Shown here: one piece after another, positions 38,390-51,023 of the stretch
How positions within the stretch are numbered: the stretch's first letter is position 1
How the letters are laid out: every line of letters starts with the position of its first letter
NCBI GenBank assembly: GCA_911728435.2
Contig: OU452199.1
Span: 12,286,860 to 12,350,859, forward strand
Direction of reading: 5' to 3'
DNA length: 64,000 nt
Source of the DNA: Apoderus coryli
Taxonomy: Eukaryota > Arthropoda > Insecta > Coleoptera > Attelabidae
Notes under the pieces: model-generated
Databases searched by the model: none
What the model was told of the DNA's origin: nothing
The model's input: the letters and a program-made list of their open reading frames with translations, nothing else
Made by a program: the position numbers and the translations under genes

Positions 38390-39559
38390 TTTAATTATCA
38401 GAAATTATGCACTGCTATTTAATTTTACAATAATATAGTTACTTAATTTTATTATGCTCATAGCTGCAAATTAACATATCATATTTATAAATCAATTAAT
38501 TAGGAAAAACCAAATATGTACAGTAAGTCAATATAGGAAAAACAGCATATAATATAATCAAAATGCGTTACAAAAATTGACATTACACATGTAAATAGAA
38601 TTTTCACAATAAAGCTACATAACTTTGTATTTATTTGGTAACTTTTATTAGGACTATACATTAGGTTATGGATTGTGTTTCTGCCAGCAAAATTATAATT
38701 ATTTTTTTATTTATTAGATATATACACAATTGTTCCATTTGTTGTTTATGTGCATTGTGTGTGAAGTCTCCTAAGCAATGGAACGCCTCTCATTCTGAGC
38801 GTTTTACAAATTTTGTGTAAAATGGAAATTTACAGCTGAGTTAAATTTCCATATTAGATGATGATGATATCGGTGACGCTCGCGGACCCAAGGACGAACC
38901 AACCACCTAAGGCTTAAGCACAATAGTTTGATGTTGGTTGAAACACACATTTTTTCTTCTTTCTATGTAAGACATCAACTACTTTAAGATAATTGGAGTT
39001 CGAATGTTTCAGCACGTTCTCACAAACAGCTGTGTATGCAATTGTTATAAGTCACATCACATTAAAAAGCGGTTTTTAAGCCTCAAATATTCGTATTCAA
39101 GGGTATGGTTGGCAAGTTGCGTTTTAAATCTGAGCAGTATGCTTTCAGATCTTTTGATAACATGCAACACATACATGGCATTCAGCCTTAAAATAATCTA
39201 CTATTTTAGTGTCGTTATATACAGGTGTTAGTCGAGTGTGCTCCAGGACCTATAATAATATATTATAACACCTACCTTTTCCCACTAGTCACAGCTTTAA
39301 GGAAGTTAATATATTCAGGGTATTTATTAGTTATACTTCACTAAATTAATATTTTACATTATTCAAAGAAGTACGTTGTATTTAAAAATTTTTATTTGGA
39401 TACTTTATAGACTAGCTACTAGATTATGCAAACTAGCCAAAGCGGCTATTTTGTTGGAAAATACAATTACTAATACAATTTAAAAGATGATTTTCTATCA
39501 AAATGATTGTATAGGTACTATCCTGATAATCTATAAACTGACCAAATAATAGTGTATTA

Positions 39560-39678
39560 TGCAACGATCATGTAATGATGGTTATTAATACACGAGCATG
39601 AACCGGGATACGAAACGAGCCGAAGGTGAGCTTCGTATGGTTTATGCGAGTGTATTAATACCAATTACATGAACGTTA
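39560..39678. repeat. Hairpin element, copy 2 of the AGCCGNNGGCGAG family
   Basis: Arms containing AACGATCATGTAATGATGGT and CCAATTACATGAACGTT fold around ACGAAACGAGCCGAAGGTGAG near 39611-39631. TTTTTTCTACA follows. It lies between the two reductase first exons. Confidence 0.7.
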
Positions 39679-41479
39679 TTTTTTCTACACCCGATAAATA
39701 ATTAATAACTATAAATATATTTATATTTGTATTGACAAACGTCAAATACACAGCATGCTTGATTGAAAAATATGGGTTACTATTGGTTAAAAATCTGTAT
39801 CGTTATGAAAAATCTGTATCATAATGGATCTCATTATGAAACGGATTTTTGACATATAAGTGTATTATTATAGTACGGGTGTCAAAAAATATTTTGATAG
39901 TAACATCTATACCACATATTGGGCCTACCAAATAGCCTACGATTTATTGAAGACCAAATTAGTCCAAAAAACACATGGTAAACGGTTAAACCTTGCCAAC
40001 AACAATATCAAATGTTTATCGTTTAACTAGATATTTGATCAACTCTCCAAGTATCTTTCTTAACAAAACTTATTCACACCCTGTACTTAATACGGAATAA
40101 TATTCAATCAAAAACATGTTCGTGTTTATAATAAATATTTTCCACAAAAAATAAATAAATAAACAACTTCAATAGGTTATCATCATTAAAATATTAAATA
40201 ATTCTTCATAAATTTTGTTGTTTGTTTTAAATATATTGTCACGTAAACGTTGACGAAATATGACAAGGAACTAAATAAAAAAATATCGTTCCAATTATAT
40301 GATAGTTTGTGTTCGAACCTCATCCCAAGAGAATATTCGTTAAAATTTGTACAAACAAGGTCCAAGAAATCAAAAAAAAAAAAAGAAAAAAAAATCAGTT
40401 TTGTTACAGAGAGTGGACAAAACGCACAGAAATGTTATCTGTATTGACATCTATATTATGATGCAGGGGGGTATAATATATAATGTATTCGTCTTCTCTA
40501 CTAGTTTTATTTAGAAAACACATATTCTAAGCCCTAAAACACGGCTGATGACCATCCTAATACTCAAGAAGTTGACTTAAAATTGAATTACTATTTTATT
40601 TTTTATCCACACCCACCCTTCGGATTTAAATTATAAATCAACTTCATATCTGATAAAAAGAACTTGCCTTGTATATTTCTGATTCTTATTTCATAGTTTA
40701 TGTATATTGTACATATTGTTAGATAGTGTTATGAATAAATTAAGAAAGCTTCTGTGTCATCAGTAACAGAAACCTGTCATCATTATTTCTAAAACATTTG
40801 ATCACCTAAAAATGATACATATTTGAAATATTAAGACACATTTTTGTATTTAAATACACCCTGTATAAAAATTGAATGTTTGATGATGTATAGGTATTTC
40901 ATATTAGTTGTTCAAGCTGTATTTGTAGTAATTTTTGTTTTTGTATGAGTACTAATATTATTTTTATATATTTTTCCATCCTGTATATGTGAATTAAAAT
41001 TAAAAAAAAAAAAAGATAACAAAACCAAAACTTTTATGAAGAATATCTTTTTCTCGAATCTTTAACGTTTTTGATTCACTGTAAATTTCATTCGCGGACA
41101 TACTGTAGGCTTGTATCGGTCCATTTAGACATTTTGATCTATGTATAATAGTTTTATATTATATAGACTGTAAAAGGAAGTAGCAAATGACTTCCGAACA
41201 ATAATAATGTTTGATGAGCAATAATTAAAATATTTGCAACCAAGGCCATTTTTTATTATAAAGATTAATACATTGGATAAGCGTTATAGTAACTAACTAC
41301 AATGTTATTTTATTGCATATATATTTTTCTATTTATGAAAATTATAAACATCAATTTTAAATTTAGTTATATATTATTATTTTAATTTAATAGGCCGTGT
41401 GTTTTAAAATGTGCTAACCTAACCTAATGTTTGCGTATCTAACTGGATATTAGAAAAGGTAATTTAGGTAGGTACCAAC

Positions 41480-41552
41480 CTTTTTTTAAAGCTTCTTCAA
41501 TAGCACACAGTCCTGTCATGCCTGAGGCACCAAACACAACAATATTTTTCAT
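41480..41552 (-). CDS. Alternative (leaderless) first exon of the reductase gene
   Basis: ATG at 41552 opens MKNIVVFGASGMTGLCAIEE, closely similar to the core of the other first exon (KIVIFGSTGMTGLCATDT), but without a signal peptide. It ends AAAAAAAG followed by GTTGGT, in phase 1, the same phase as the signal-peptide exon. It can therefore splice to the shared exons at 37804 and 36602, giving 209 aa, very near the 206 aa of human BLVRB. No second copy of the downstream exons was found between 38.4 and 41.5 kb, so this is either an alternative promoter and first exon or the relic of a duplicated gene. Confidence 0.65.
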
Positions 41553-41969
41553 ATTAGAAAACTTCACAAAACTTATTTGTTATTATTAATAACTTACATG
41601 CAATATGCAATAAGTGTTTTTTAGCAGTGACTAAGAACTCTATGTATGCAGCTCATTAAATAATGAACATTACCTTGAAATAAAATAAAAATAATTTTCA
41701 TTTTGTTTATTTTGTACGAGATAAGTGCGTTATATGATCTCGATTAAATAATTAAAGCAAACATTATTGGGAAAAACACAGCTAATTCACATAATTGACA
41801 GAAATAAAAAAGGCTCTGGATATTCCAGAAATATACAGAGTTGGAACTATTGGATTACTAAGAATAATCAGGCACTAAAGCTTCAAGCGGATATTTATTA
41901 ATAATTCGATCAACAAGCTCTGTAAAATTCATCATGGAATGAAAATGAGCTTGATAGTAAAATAGTATA

Positions 41970-42087
41970 TTCTGTAACAAGTGAGGAATGTGGCATATTC
42001 TGAACGAGTGGAAATTTGTCACCCGAGCCGATAGGCGAGGGTGACGGTCCACGAGTTCAGAATAGCTGATTCCTCACGTGTTACAGA
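41970..42087. repeat. Hairpin element, copy 3 of the AGCCGNNGGCGAG family
   Basis: TCTGTAACAAGTGAGGAATG (left) mirrors ATTCCTCACGTGTTACAGA (right). The core is CACCCGAGCCGATAGGCGAGG. TTTTTCTACGAC follows at about 42094, as in copy 1. Confidence 0.75.
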
Positions 42088-42647
42088 CTAAACTTTTTCT
42101 ACGACTGCAACTTAATTCCCTAATCTCAGGAGAGGTACACATTATAGCTCTTCTTCACTAGACATTGAAAAAGTTCTTTAACAATTTATATAGGTAGGTA
42201 CTTTTAAAACTTCAAAACCAAGATAATATAATTAATAACTTACCTCAATGTGTATAAGTAGATATCTGATAAATAATATAAATAAAGAATTACACATAAG
42301 AGACTTTCAAATAATGACATATATGTCAAACAAATTCCACAATTTGTCCTTCTGTCAAAACTTAAATGTAAACACTTAAAAAAAATTCAATAAGATATTA
42401 TATTGAAAAGTGAAACAGTTGATATATAGATTTTAAATATATCTGACCCATTTCTAGAGATACGAATATTTATTAATCTCGTTAAAACACCGCTGTGTAA
42501 TTATAAATTCCGCTAAAGTTATAGGCAACCCTTAATACGTCATTCTGTAACACTATTACGGAATATTGAATATTCTGTAACAGTTATTAACATCAGAATA
42601 TCTATATTCTAAAACAGTCGTCGAAAAAAATTATTCCATGTCAAACC

Positions 42648-42653
<6 letters not shown>

Positions 42654-42681
<28 letters not shown>
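42654..42681. repeat. (TA)n microsatellite
   Basis: About 14 uninterrupted TA dinucleotides. Confidence 0.9.
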
Positions 42682-42683
<2 letters not shown>

Positions 42684-43009
42684 AATTTGAACGATAAATA
42701 GTCAACTTTTTATGATTTTGCCAAAATAGTGACACAAACGAATATTTCGGTCTCAGGCACTATTTATCCTAGAAAGCTGTGAAGTTACCGTCGATTTCTT
42801 AAATAGTTTATGGGCTTTCATTCGATATGGAACCGAGTATATATATATAATTCAAAGTTACTTGATTACGTAAAATATAATTTTCGTAGTCGTGTAATAA
42901 ATTTTTGGGGAAAACTTCAAATTTGCTACTAAAGCTTTAAATTTTCTGCTTTAATCAGAGACATTGCGAAAACAACCATACTGAGGGCCATATAATTAAT
43001 TTATACAAT

Positions 43010-43140
43010 AATTGAGCACTTGAAAACCAACATTTGAACAGTGATTGCTGAAATAAAGCGTAACTGCTTGCGAAGAATGTATGCAAATTAGCAGCGGCAT
43101 TTTCAATGATTTCGTGTATGCATGCGTTAATATAAATAAT
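43010..43140 (+). mobile_element. Mariner-type transposase 3' remnant
   Basis: One frame reads NLKTNI, a stop, then TVIAEIKRNCLRRMYAN, matching in kind the C-terminal block of the remnant at 25.33-25.39 kb (NLKANISTVVYDLQ...LLRRICQN). Only a fragment is left. Confidence 0.4.
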
Positions 43141-44414
43141 AAATTTATCTTTTTAATAATAAAATCATTTTGAAAAGTAAATTTTCACAACTGAGACTTT
43201 ATACAGAACAAAGGCTAAGTATTTGGTTTGAAATTTAATTTCAGAAAAAGGAGTTTAAAATTTGAACATAAAATCGTGACTTTATCTCCTAAATTCTTAA
43301 TTTAACGAGCCATATAATTGCTTAGTCTAAACCCTCTTAAAAATCCAGCATTTGCGGCTCAACATTATCGTTACAAAGTTGATTTTAATTTAGTTCTGGA
43401 AAAGACAGTGGTTGGTACTTGAAACTTTTTTTATTAATCAATGATAAATTAACCTTCGTCGTCTTCACAAATAAATCACTTTATTTTATTAAAATTGTGT
43501 ATTTTGAATACCAAACATGTTTCGAGACGTAACATTCTCATCATCAGTGGGTTAATGGGGGAATAATTGAATACACAAGTTTAATTAATTATGATAGGAA
43601 TATGCTATTCTGAAATACAATAATATTATCATTAATTTGTTTAAACAAACTGTTTGTTTTTCTCATTTTTAATGGAGGGAAAGATGCCGACCGTCCAGAA
43701 ATCTTTCAAGAATCAACTACATCTCTATACTACCAATTTTTTCATACATCCAAAAAATAAAATTTTCTTAACAAGATATTGATACAAAACCACAAATATC
43801 CAATCCACGTAGCAAAAGTAGATATTATTCTATATTATTAAATGCTGAAATTAATATAAACCACCTGCGGGCAACTACAGCCCTGGCCATTAAGGGGTCA
43901 GAACAACATAGTCTGGCGGTCAAGGATTCTTGTTTTCTTAACATAAGCGCCATGGAAAGTTTACAGTCACCTTTTGGAACCTCCGATAATATTATCCAGT
44001 CGAATACAAAGGTAGCAAAATACATTTTTATTAAAATGTTGATTTCGTGTGTTTTACAATCAAATATGTAAAAGACAATATTTAATTTTTTATAAGGTTG
44101 CTTTGTGGTTATTGGTTTTGGTGCTGGCAACGTATATATACTATCAGTTTTACGCTTTAATAGGAAATTACTACCATTAAAGAATTCGTGAAACTAAAAA
44201 AACTGATCAAAAATAAAAACAAAAAATTTCATAATCTCTTTTCAGTTGTAGTGAAATCTAAAAAAAAAATACAATATATATTGTAGACTAAATTATTTAT
44301 TTATAAGTCTACATGATTATAATGGTTTATTCCTGCTTACCTACCTCAATAATTTATAAAAAAAAATTAAATAATTGAAGGTATATTAATGTATACTCGA
44401 GATTACTGAGGAAG

Positions 44415-44657
44415 TGTGCAATAACACCATAAACACAGAGTAAGTGAGATAAGAATAGTCTCTTAGATTGACTTGAACATTAGGCAGCGTAGGAAGCCCT
44501 AACCTATCATATTGCACAATTTATATGAGAAGTAACAAGAAATCTATCATATAAATTGTTCAGCCCGATAGGTAGGTGTTCCTACGTTATTTAATGGCTA
44601 AGACAATGTAAGAAACTACACTTATCTCACTTACTTTGTTAATGGTTTTATTGCACA
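44415..44657. mobile_element. Foldback element with about 110-bp arms
   Basis: The left arm begins TGTGCAATAACACCATAAAC and includes GTAAGTGAGATAAG. The right arm ends CTTATCTCACTTAC, then a segment closing with TTTATTGCACA. The two meet near 44530-44545 around ATTTATATGAG. No coding content. Confidence 0.7.
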
Positions 44658-46569
44658 TTTTGCCTTCCGTCATAATCTCGAGTATAGTCATTTCCGAAGT
44701 TTTTTTTACAAATGGTTTTTATATCGTTCTTTTGATTACACACTGCATATCCGAAAGTCAGTTGTATAGGTACTTACTTGTGATTTTCCATACAGATGGC
44801 ACAGTGTATGCTCACTTATTGAACAATTAGATACTCTCAAAATATTGCATTTTCAATAATTTCGAATTTACATAAAAATAAAAAAATAATAAAAATAAAA
44901 CTGTGGAGTGGGTTAAACCTTTTTACTGATATCAACTATTAGAAAAAAAATGGAAAAAATCCAAAAAAAACAGTATACGGGGATTGTTTCGATGAAAATA
45001 TCAGGTCATCTATGTTATAAATAAATAGAACAACAAAGTGGTTTGATTTAAGTAGCTGTAATGGAACTTGCTTATCTTAAGCTTAAAATTCATGTTGGTA
45101 TATACCTAATTATTAATATAATATAATGACCACATGTCTTACAGATTCTTGTTTCATAGTAGAAATAACCTCATGCAATTGCATGACCGGCATTTCTGGT
45201 TAGAGAAGGTTGCTTTATCGGATAATAACTTGCAACTGGCATAGTTTTACAGCCAAATACATATTTAATAAATCTAATAAAACTACCAACATCACCTCCA
45301 GAAGTATTTGTCTTTTAGTTAGTAGTTTTTTGTTGCAATTACATTTTCACATCAGCTAAAATGAATTATTTCTTTATTTTTCCATCAAAATCTCATCTGC
45401 AATACCTAATACTATTATATACTACCAGAAGTATACAACTTCTGGTCTGCTGCTTGAATTTTCATGTCATGGTTAACCTTAACGAAAGGTACTGAATGGC
45501 ACTTGTGTTTGAAGGATAAACAAGGGTATTCCTATTCAGCCGTACCTAGTGTCGTATTCGCAAATATTCGTCTTTGCATCCGTGAGTGTACTTCAAAAAG
45601 ATTGAGTTGTCCATAAATATAATACGACTGAGGCATTGCGTCGACAGACATTGTCCAATCGCATATTGCAATAAATGAAATTAGGCCTCTAATTATTTAA
45701 ACAAATGCAATAGAACAGATGCATTGATCGAGAGATATTGACGAATTCGTATTAGGTAGCATATTGCACTATATTTGATTGGGCCTCTACTAATTTAAAG
45801 AAAACCCTCTGTCGAAATAGGTAAAGCCAGTATAATTTTGTCCGTTATGTCTCAAAATTACTTCTACAATAATTATTGTGATTTTGCGAATTTATACATT
45901 GATTTCAAAAGATATTTTTACCCGCAGGTGTGCTTTTCAAGTATGCTTTTGACTTTCTTAAAAAATAACTAGATCTAGTTTCAGGTAGTATCTCATTTAA
46001 AATTATTAAATCGCCATAACGAATTTTCATCGTTTATAAATAAATAAATGAGTTTTTTAGAATAATATTATTTTGTTGTTATGGTTACAGAAGATTTTAT
46101 TTATAATAATTTATCGAACAGTTTAAGGAATAATTATTAATTATTTACTTACACAGCTTAAAAATAATGTGTAAATAACGTTTTGTTTTTAACATTCGAT
46201 TATAAAAACAAATACAGAAATGGTTACATAATTTCAAAATAAGAATGTATATATTTTCCTAACAGTTGTTTTGTAATGTGTAAGTTTAAAGTTCATCATC
46301 ACAGATTTAGTCAAACTATGGCTATAATACAGGTTGAGTCGTTACTATAAGAATCATTATTCTAGGAAAACTACTTCGATTTTTGAATTTGTTGTCAACG
46401 CCCAGGCATAGAGATCAACTATTCTGGCCACATTTTGAAAATAATGCGTATTATACAGGGTATGCCAAAAAGTGTGCATATCAACGTTATGTTTTTAGCA
46501 TCGCAGCGGCGCCGGCGATAGCATTTAAAAATAACTAAACTTTGTATAAGTTAATATACGATCGTATCT

Positions 46570-46900
46570 TTGGTATAGGTATACGCTTTACTACTACTAC
46601 TATTAAAAGTATATAACAGACTACCTGATGTGACCAAAAATAGAAATAATTATAACTTGTTTGTTAAGAGTTTGAAGATTCATCTTGTTTAACATAATTA
46701 TTATTATTAATTAACATAAGGTAATACCTACAGTATATGCTGTTTGTAACACTTATTACTTATCATAGGTTAAAATCTAGTCCGCTATTTATATGTATTA
46801 CTCTCGAGGCCAGAGCTTTTAGGCACTGATTGGAGAGTTTTGTTGCTATGTTTGTAAATTTAATTGTTAATTTGTTGATAAATAAATAAATTGATTGATT
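46570..46900 (+). mobile_element. 5'-truncated LINE fragment
   Basis: The first part encodes YNRLPDVTKNRNNYNLFVKS followed by LKIHL, the C-terminal signature of many insect non-LTR ORF2 proteins. A 3' UTR and an ATAAATAAATAAATTGATTGATT tail, split here as repeats of AAAT, follow up to about 46900. Confidence 0.6.
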
Positions 46901-47526
46901 TTCAACTTATTTTGAATATAAACGATGAGTAGAACCTTTGGCGTAGAACACTAAACTAACACACGTTTTACCACTTCACCAAAACACTTTTTTATATAAT
47001 CTCGACGCGCGTTTCGCTAACAATGTTAGCATCCTCAGGAGAGAATTAGATATTGCAGTACTAAAGTATTTGTCGTTCTATACTTTCTTCTATCAAAAAA
47101 CAGAAATTTCATATCTTCGTCATTATCAATCCTTAAGCTAAATTTCCAAAAGAAATTAATATTATCCATTATGCATTATTTTTTCTTAAATCCTACAACT
47201 AGTGTAATTTAAAAAATCACAGCATGTATATTTCTTGTTTTAAACTCCGCAATAAATGTGATTGTTGTTATGACCTTTCTGATAATCATTTTTGTTTATT
47301 ATCATATATAAATTCAATATTAATTTGAATTTAGATAAATTATATAATAATTATTTTTCGGCAGCATTATTATCAATACTAAAACATTTATTATATATAC
47401 AAATAAATACATCAAAAGATTGGCCGAATAATGTAGATAATCATTTACAAGCTGACTTGGCACGTTTTATCAAAAAGATAAATTATTTTGAGGTCACATC
47501 TTGAATTATTTTAGCATAACAATTAG

Positions 47527-48581
47527 TATACAAGGTGTCGGGAAAGTCATGTCGTAAATAAAGGGGTTGATAGAATACGTCAAAATAATGTTAGTTCTTC
47601 ATGTAAAATTTTTGTCTAGCGCGCCTCCTTACTGAGTTAATGGCCTTAAAAGTGAGAATTAAATAAATAATTTTAGTTGATATCTCACTTTTTTTACAAG
47701 AGGAGCTTAATCCACTATTAGAAGAAGTCGGTTTGCATATTCGACAGAATATGTGGCTAAAGCACGATGGAGTGTCTCCACATTTCGGCAGAAATGTAAT
47801 GACTTATTTCAATAATGAATTTATTAACCAATGGATAAGCCGAGGTGGTGCTCTTCTATGGCCGTCTCGATCGCCTGATCTTAATCTTCTGGACTTTTTC
47901 CTTTGGGGACATCTTGAGAGTTTAGTTTGCAAAACTTCAATCAATACCAGAGCATAATTACTAAATTGCCTACTTACAGTGCAGATGCCTTTAAAGTCAA
48001 TCACCACCGACATGTTATATCGAGTGAAACGTTTGTTGATGTTTACAAAATTTCCAACAATGTATTTAAGTTCTGGGTGCACATATGAAATACCTTTCAT
48101 AACACTTTTACTTTGTTTTAATGATGTTTTTCATAAAAGATAATAAAATAAAATAATTCAGTTTCCCAATGGCATGTTTTGATTAAAATGCGGTTTTCTT
48201 CGAAACGGTACAAAATATCAATATATATCATATAACTTTTTTATAGCAAATTAATAAATCAATCAAACAATCAAGTTTAGAAGTGCGAAAATTAAGCCAA
48301 CCACTTTCGTCCAAACCTGTATAAAACAGATATACTCAACAGGACTTAACATATGGACTGAAACTCTGTTATACGATAATTCAATTACCTAAATTTCCTT
48401 GATACCGTGTTACCCGTTTAAAAGTTATTAACTAGAATTTTTTTTTAATTTTCACTTTGAAGGCCATTAACTCCGTAACGAAGCTCGATAGACAACAATG
48501 TTTCATAAATAACTAACATTCTTTTGTCGTGTTCTATCAGCCCCTTCATTAACGACATGACCTTTCCGGACACCCTGTATA
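47527..48581 (+). mobile_element. Non-autonomous mariner-type transposon with about 125-bp terminal inverted repeats
   Basis: The left end TATACAAGGTGTCGGGAAAG and the right end (reverse complement TATACAGGGTGTCCGGAAAG) begin inverted repeats that continue to GAGTTAATGGCCTT, about 125 bp each. Inside, one frame (47701-47957) keeps only the C-terminal transposase: LKHDGVSPHFG, with the second catalytic Asp, and WPSRSPDLNLLDFFLWG, with the third. The N-terminal half and first Asp are missing, so it is an internal deletion derivative that could move only with a helper. Confidence 0.8.
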
Positions 48582-49243
48582 TATTCTGTTTGGCGAATAA
48601 TTAACTAACTTGCAAAGAAGAGTGATACAGAAGATATGTTTTGCCACAAATGCAGGCGTGGTCCTCGAAATGGTTCACGGAAATGGTATTAAACATGAAA
48701 GTATTGATCGTTACCGTTAAAATCAAATAACTCAGCGAAAATACCATTACATTCGGCCCCACTTGTCTAGCTTTATACAGTCTTGGCGGTTTAGGACGTC
48801 TCTACTGTGACAACTGAGGCTTAGTTTTGTAATTATAATCATAAACCCACATTTGACTCCTGACACGCATTAATATTTTGTGCCTCCTTGTGTAATTTAC
48901 CTAGCATCTTCTAGGCAAATTCCATCTGCTGCTTTTGTTTGAAATTTAACACTTTTGGAACAAATTTCGTTGGCAAACGTTTCATACTCAAAATACCCGA
49001 AAAAAAGATATAACAGAAGCCAATATGTCAACATTATCCGCGACTTCTCTAATTGTGATTCATCAATTGTTCAAAATAATTTCTTTCTCATTTTCAGGTT
49101 TTCATCCGATATTGATGTGATGAGACCACTAGGGCGCGACTTTTTGTTATTATCACCATATTCTCAAAACCCAATATTTAATTGATCTTCTTTATCTTGC
49201 AGAGGAACAATTGAAACAAATTTCGTGACCGCCTTTCTGAGTA

Positions 49244-49337
49244 CTACGGAAGCCCTGAAGGCTCAAAGCATTTTCTTTTCTATGTCAAACGTTTGACACA
49301 GAAAAAAAAATGCTTTGAGCCTTGAGCGCTTCCGTAG
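49244..49337. repeat. Hairpin with about 45-bp arms
   Basis: CTACGGAAGCCCTGAAGGCT (left) mirrors AGCCTTGAGCGCTTCCGTAG (right) with TCAAACGTTTGA at the centre. Only a few mismatches. Confidence 0.8.
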
Positions 49338-50935
49338 AGAACAGATAATTGTATCGGCTATTCCTTACTGCCCAGTTGGTTTCTGTTTAAAGCAATAAAG
49401 CATCACATCAGTGGAAATTTCTTGTTGATAAGGTGAATTAAAATGGTAGTGCACCAAAAATGGGAGTCACACAGCAAAACGTCGATGCTTTGAGCAAGCT
49501 CATCAAGAAAGATGGTAATGGAACGTATAGTGAGAATGACGCATCATTTTGGCGAGATCTTAAGAAATAAATTCAAAAAACAAAACGTGATCATATAATT
49601 CTACGGTTTATCATAAACTTAAATTATTAACGGAACTTAAGTGAAATAAGCCGTAAAATATAAAATTAATTATTTTCAACATTACATTTAAATAGAAATA
49701 ACTTGGAAACTACTTATTCTATCGCATTAAATCAAGAGGATATTCACGTAAAAAGATTCATTCATATTTCACAATAAGCCCATGAGGCTGCAGTGAAACC
49801 GGGGCTTGTGTCTAATGGACCCTTCCAAAAAAAAAAAAACGAAGATTCAAAAAAGCGTGCCGAAATTTTTATTACCGGCAGTGGGGTATATTTTAGGGGA
49901 TAAAAAAGCACGCCTCTGGTAATAGCGGAAAATTATTTTTTACTACTATTTTATCCATCCTAACTTATGTAAACTGTTCGAAAAATATGAACAAAAAATA
50001 TTTAAAGGTGTTAAAAGGTCAGTGCTAAAATCATTTGGGAATATAATTAATAAAACACGGTAAGGGCGAATATTTTATTTAAGTGTTTGAGTTCAAGTCT
50101 TCAAATATGGACAATTCTTAATGACACATCCTGTATATATTAATGAAATAAAATGCTGATTTTTAATTTACATTTACATTTGTGTAAAAGACATATTTCG
50201 ACTTCAGCTGAGGTCATTATCAGTTTTTAAATAACAGATCATAGCTACAAACCAAAAACATTACATGTAATGAGAATAATTAAAATATAATTTCGTTGGA
50301 AATTTCCATGATCACATAAATATATTTTCTTAAAACACACCTACATTTCCACAAAAAAACGGCATTATTCAGTAAACTTGACGATTTAAGTATCATGACA
50401 TGATATGTCGTCTCAAAGCATATTTCTCCATACAACAATATACAGGGTGTTCGATTTGAGAAAAGTGACATGCCTATTCTTACAAGTGAACCATGCTAAT
50501 GTAATTTGCGACCACACAGTAACTTGGTGAGCCAATTTGTCAATGCAGTTGAATTCCGTAAGAAATTGTTAAGTGCTGGTCAAAACTGCATGATTTTCCC
50601 TTAAGTAAACAACTTTTCAATATAATCCTATGTCTCGCTTTCCATAAATGTCTAACCTACTATCTACCATGAAACACCGTGTTTATTGAAATATATTTAA
50701 AGGAGACGCAATCTATCATATGGAGATATTTTATTTTTGTGTAATGCCTAAAATTATATAACAAAACTAAATTTAATATTTTGAAATATTACCCCTCTTT
50801 GAAAACAGTTCGGCATATTTTTTTTAAACGATATACGGAGATAAAGGTATATTCTGAACAATAAAATCAAATTAGAATTATTTTATATTTGTTTAGCCTT
50901 TGACTTTTTTGATAAAATAAATAATACGTGATTCC

Positions 50936-50970
50936 TATAAAAGAGGGCTGGTAATGAGAAAATGTTAGTA
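50936..50970 (+). promoter_or_regulatory. Core promoter of OBP-f
   Basis: TATAAAAG (50936-50943) is followed 31 nt later by TTAGTA (A at 50967), an initiator-like start. The same TATAAAAGAGGGCTGGTAATG block and spacing recur at 58514 before OBP-g. Predicted 5' UTR is 57 nt. Confidence 0.65.
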
Positions 50971-51023
50971 GTACAAACTGTGTATATCTACGTAGACTTT
51001 AATTTCATTAAGCAAATCTCAAA

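Larger units (their letters stand above)
41553..50150. other. Gene-free stretch between the reductase gene and the OBP-f/g duplication
   Basis: About 8.6 kb without a supported gene. It holds the hairpins, LINE and mariner pieces listed separately. It also holds repeat motifs TCTCATCATCAGTGG (43537-43551) and CGACGCGCGTTTCGCTAAC followed by GTTAGCATCCTCAGG (46993-47040), which recur in many insect mobile elements. A conserved-looking GC-richer block at 43850-44000 has an open minus frame of no known family. Confidence 0.35.

Noticed and set aside
43825..44130. 101-codon minus-strand frame
   Set aside because: The GC-richer part looks like a repeat fragment but no transposon domain could be named, so no gene call was made.
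47804..48100. 98-codon minus-strand frame
   Set aside because: Antisense shadow of the mariner transposase remnant.
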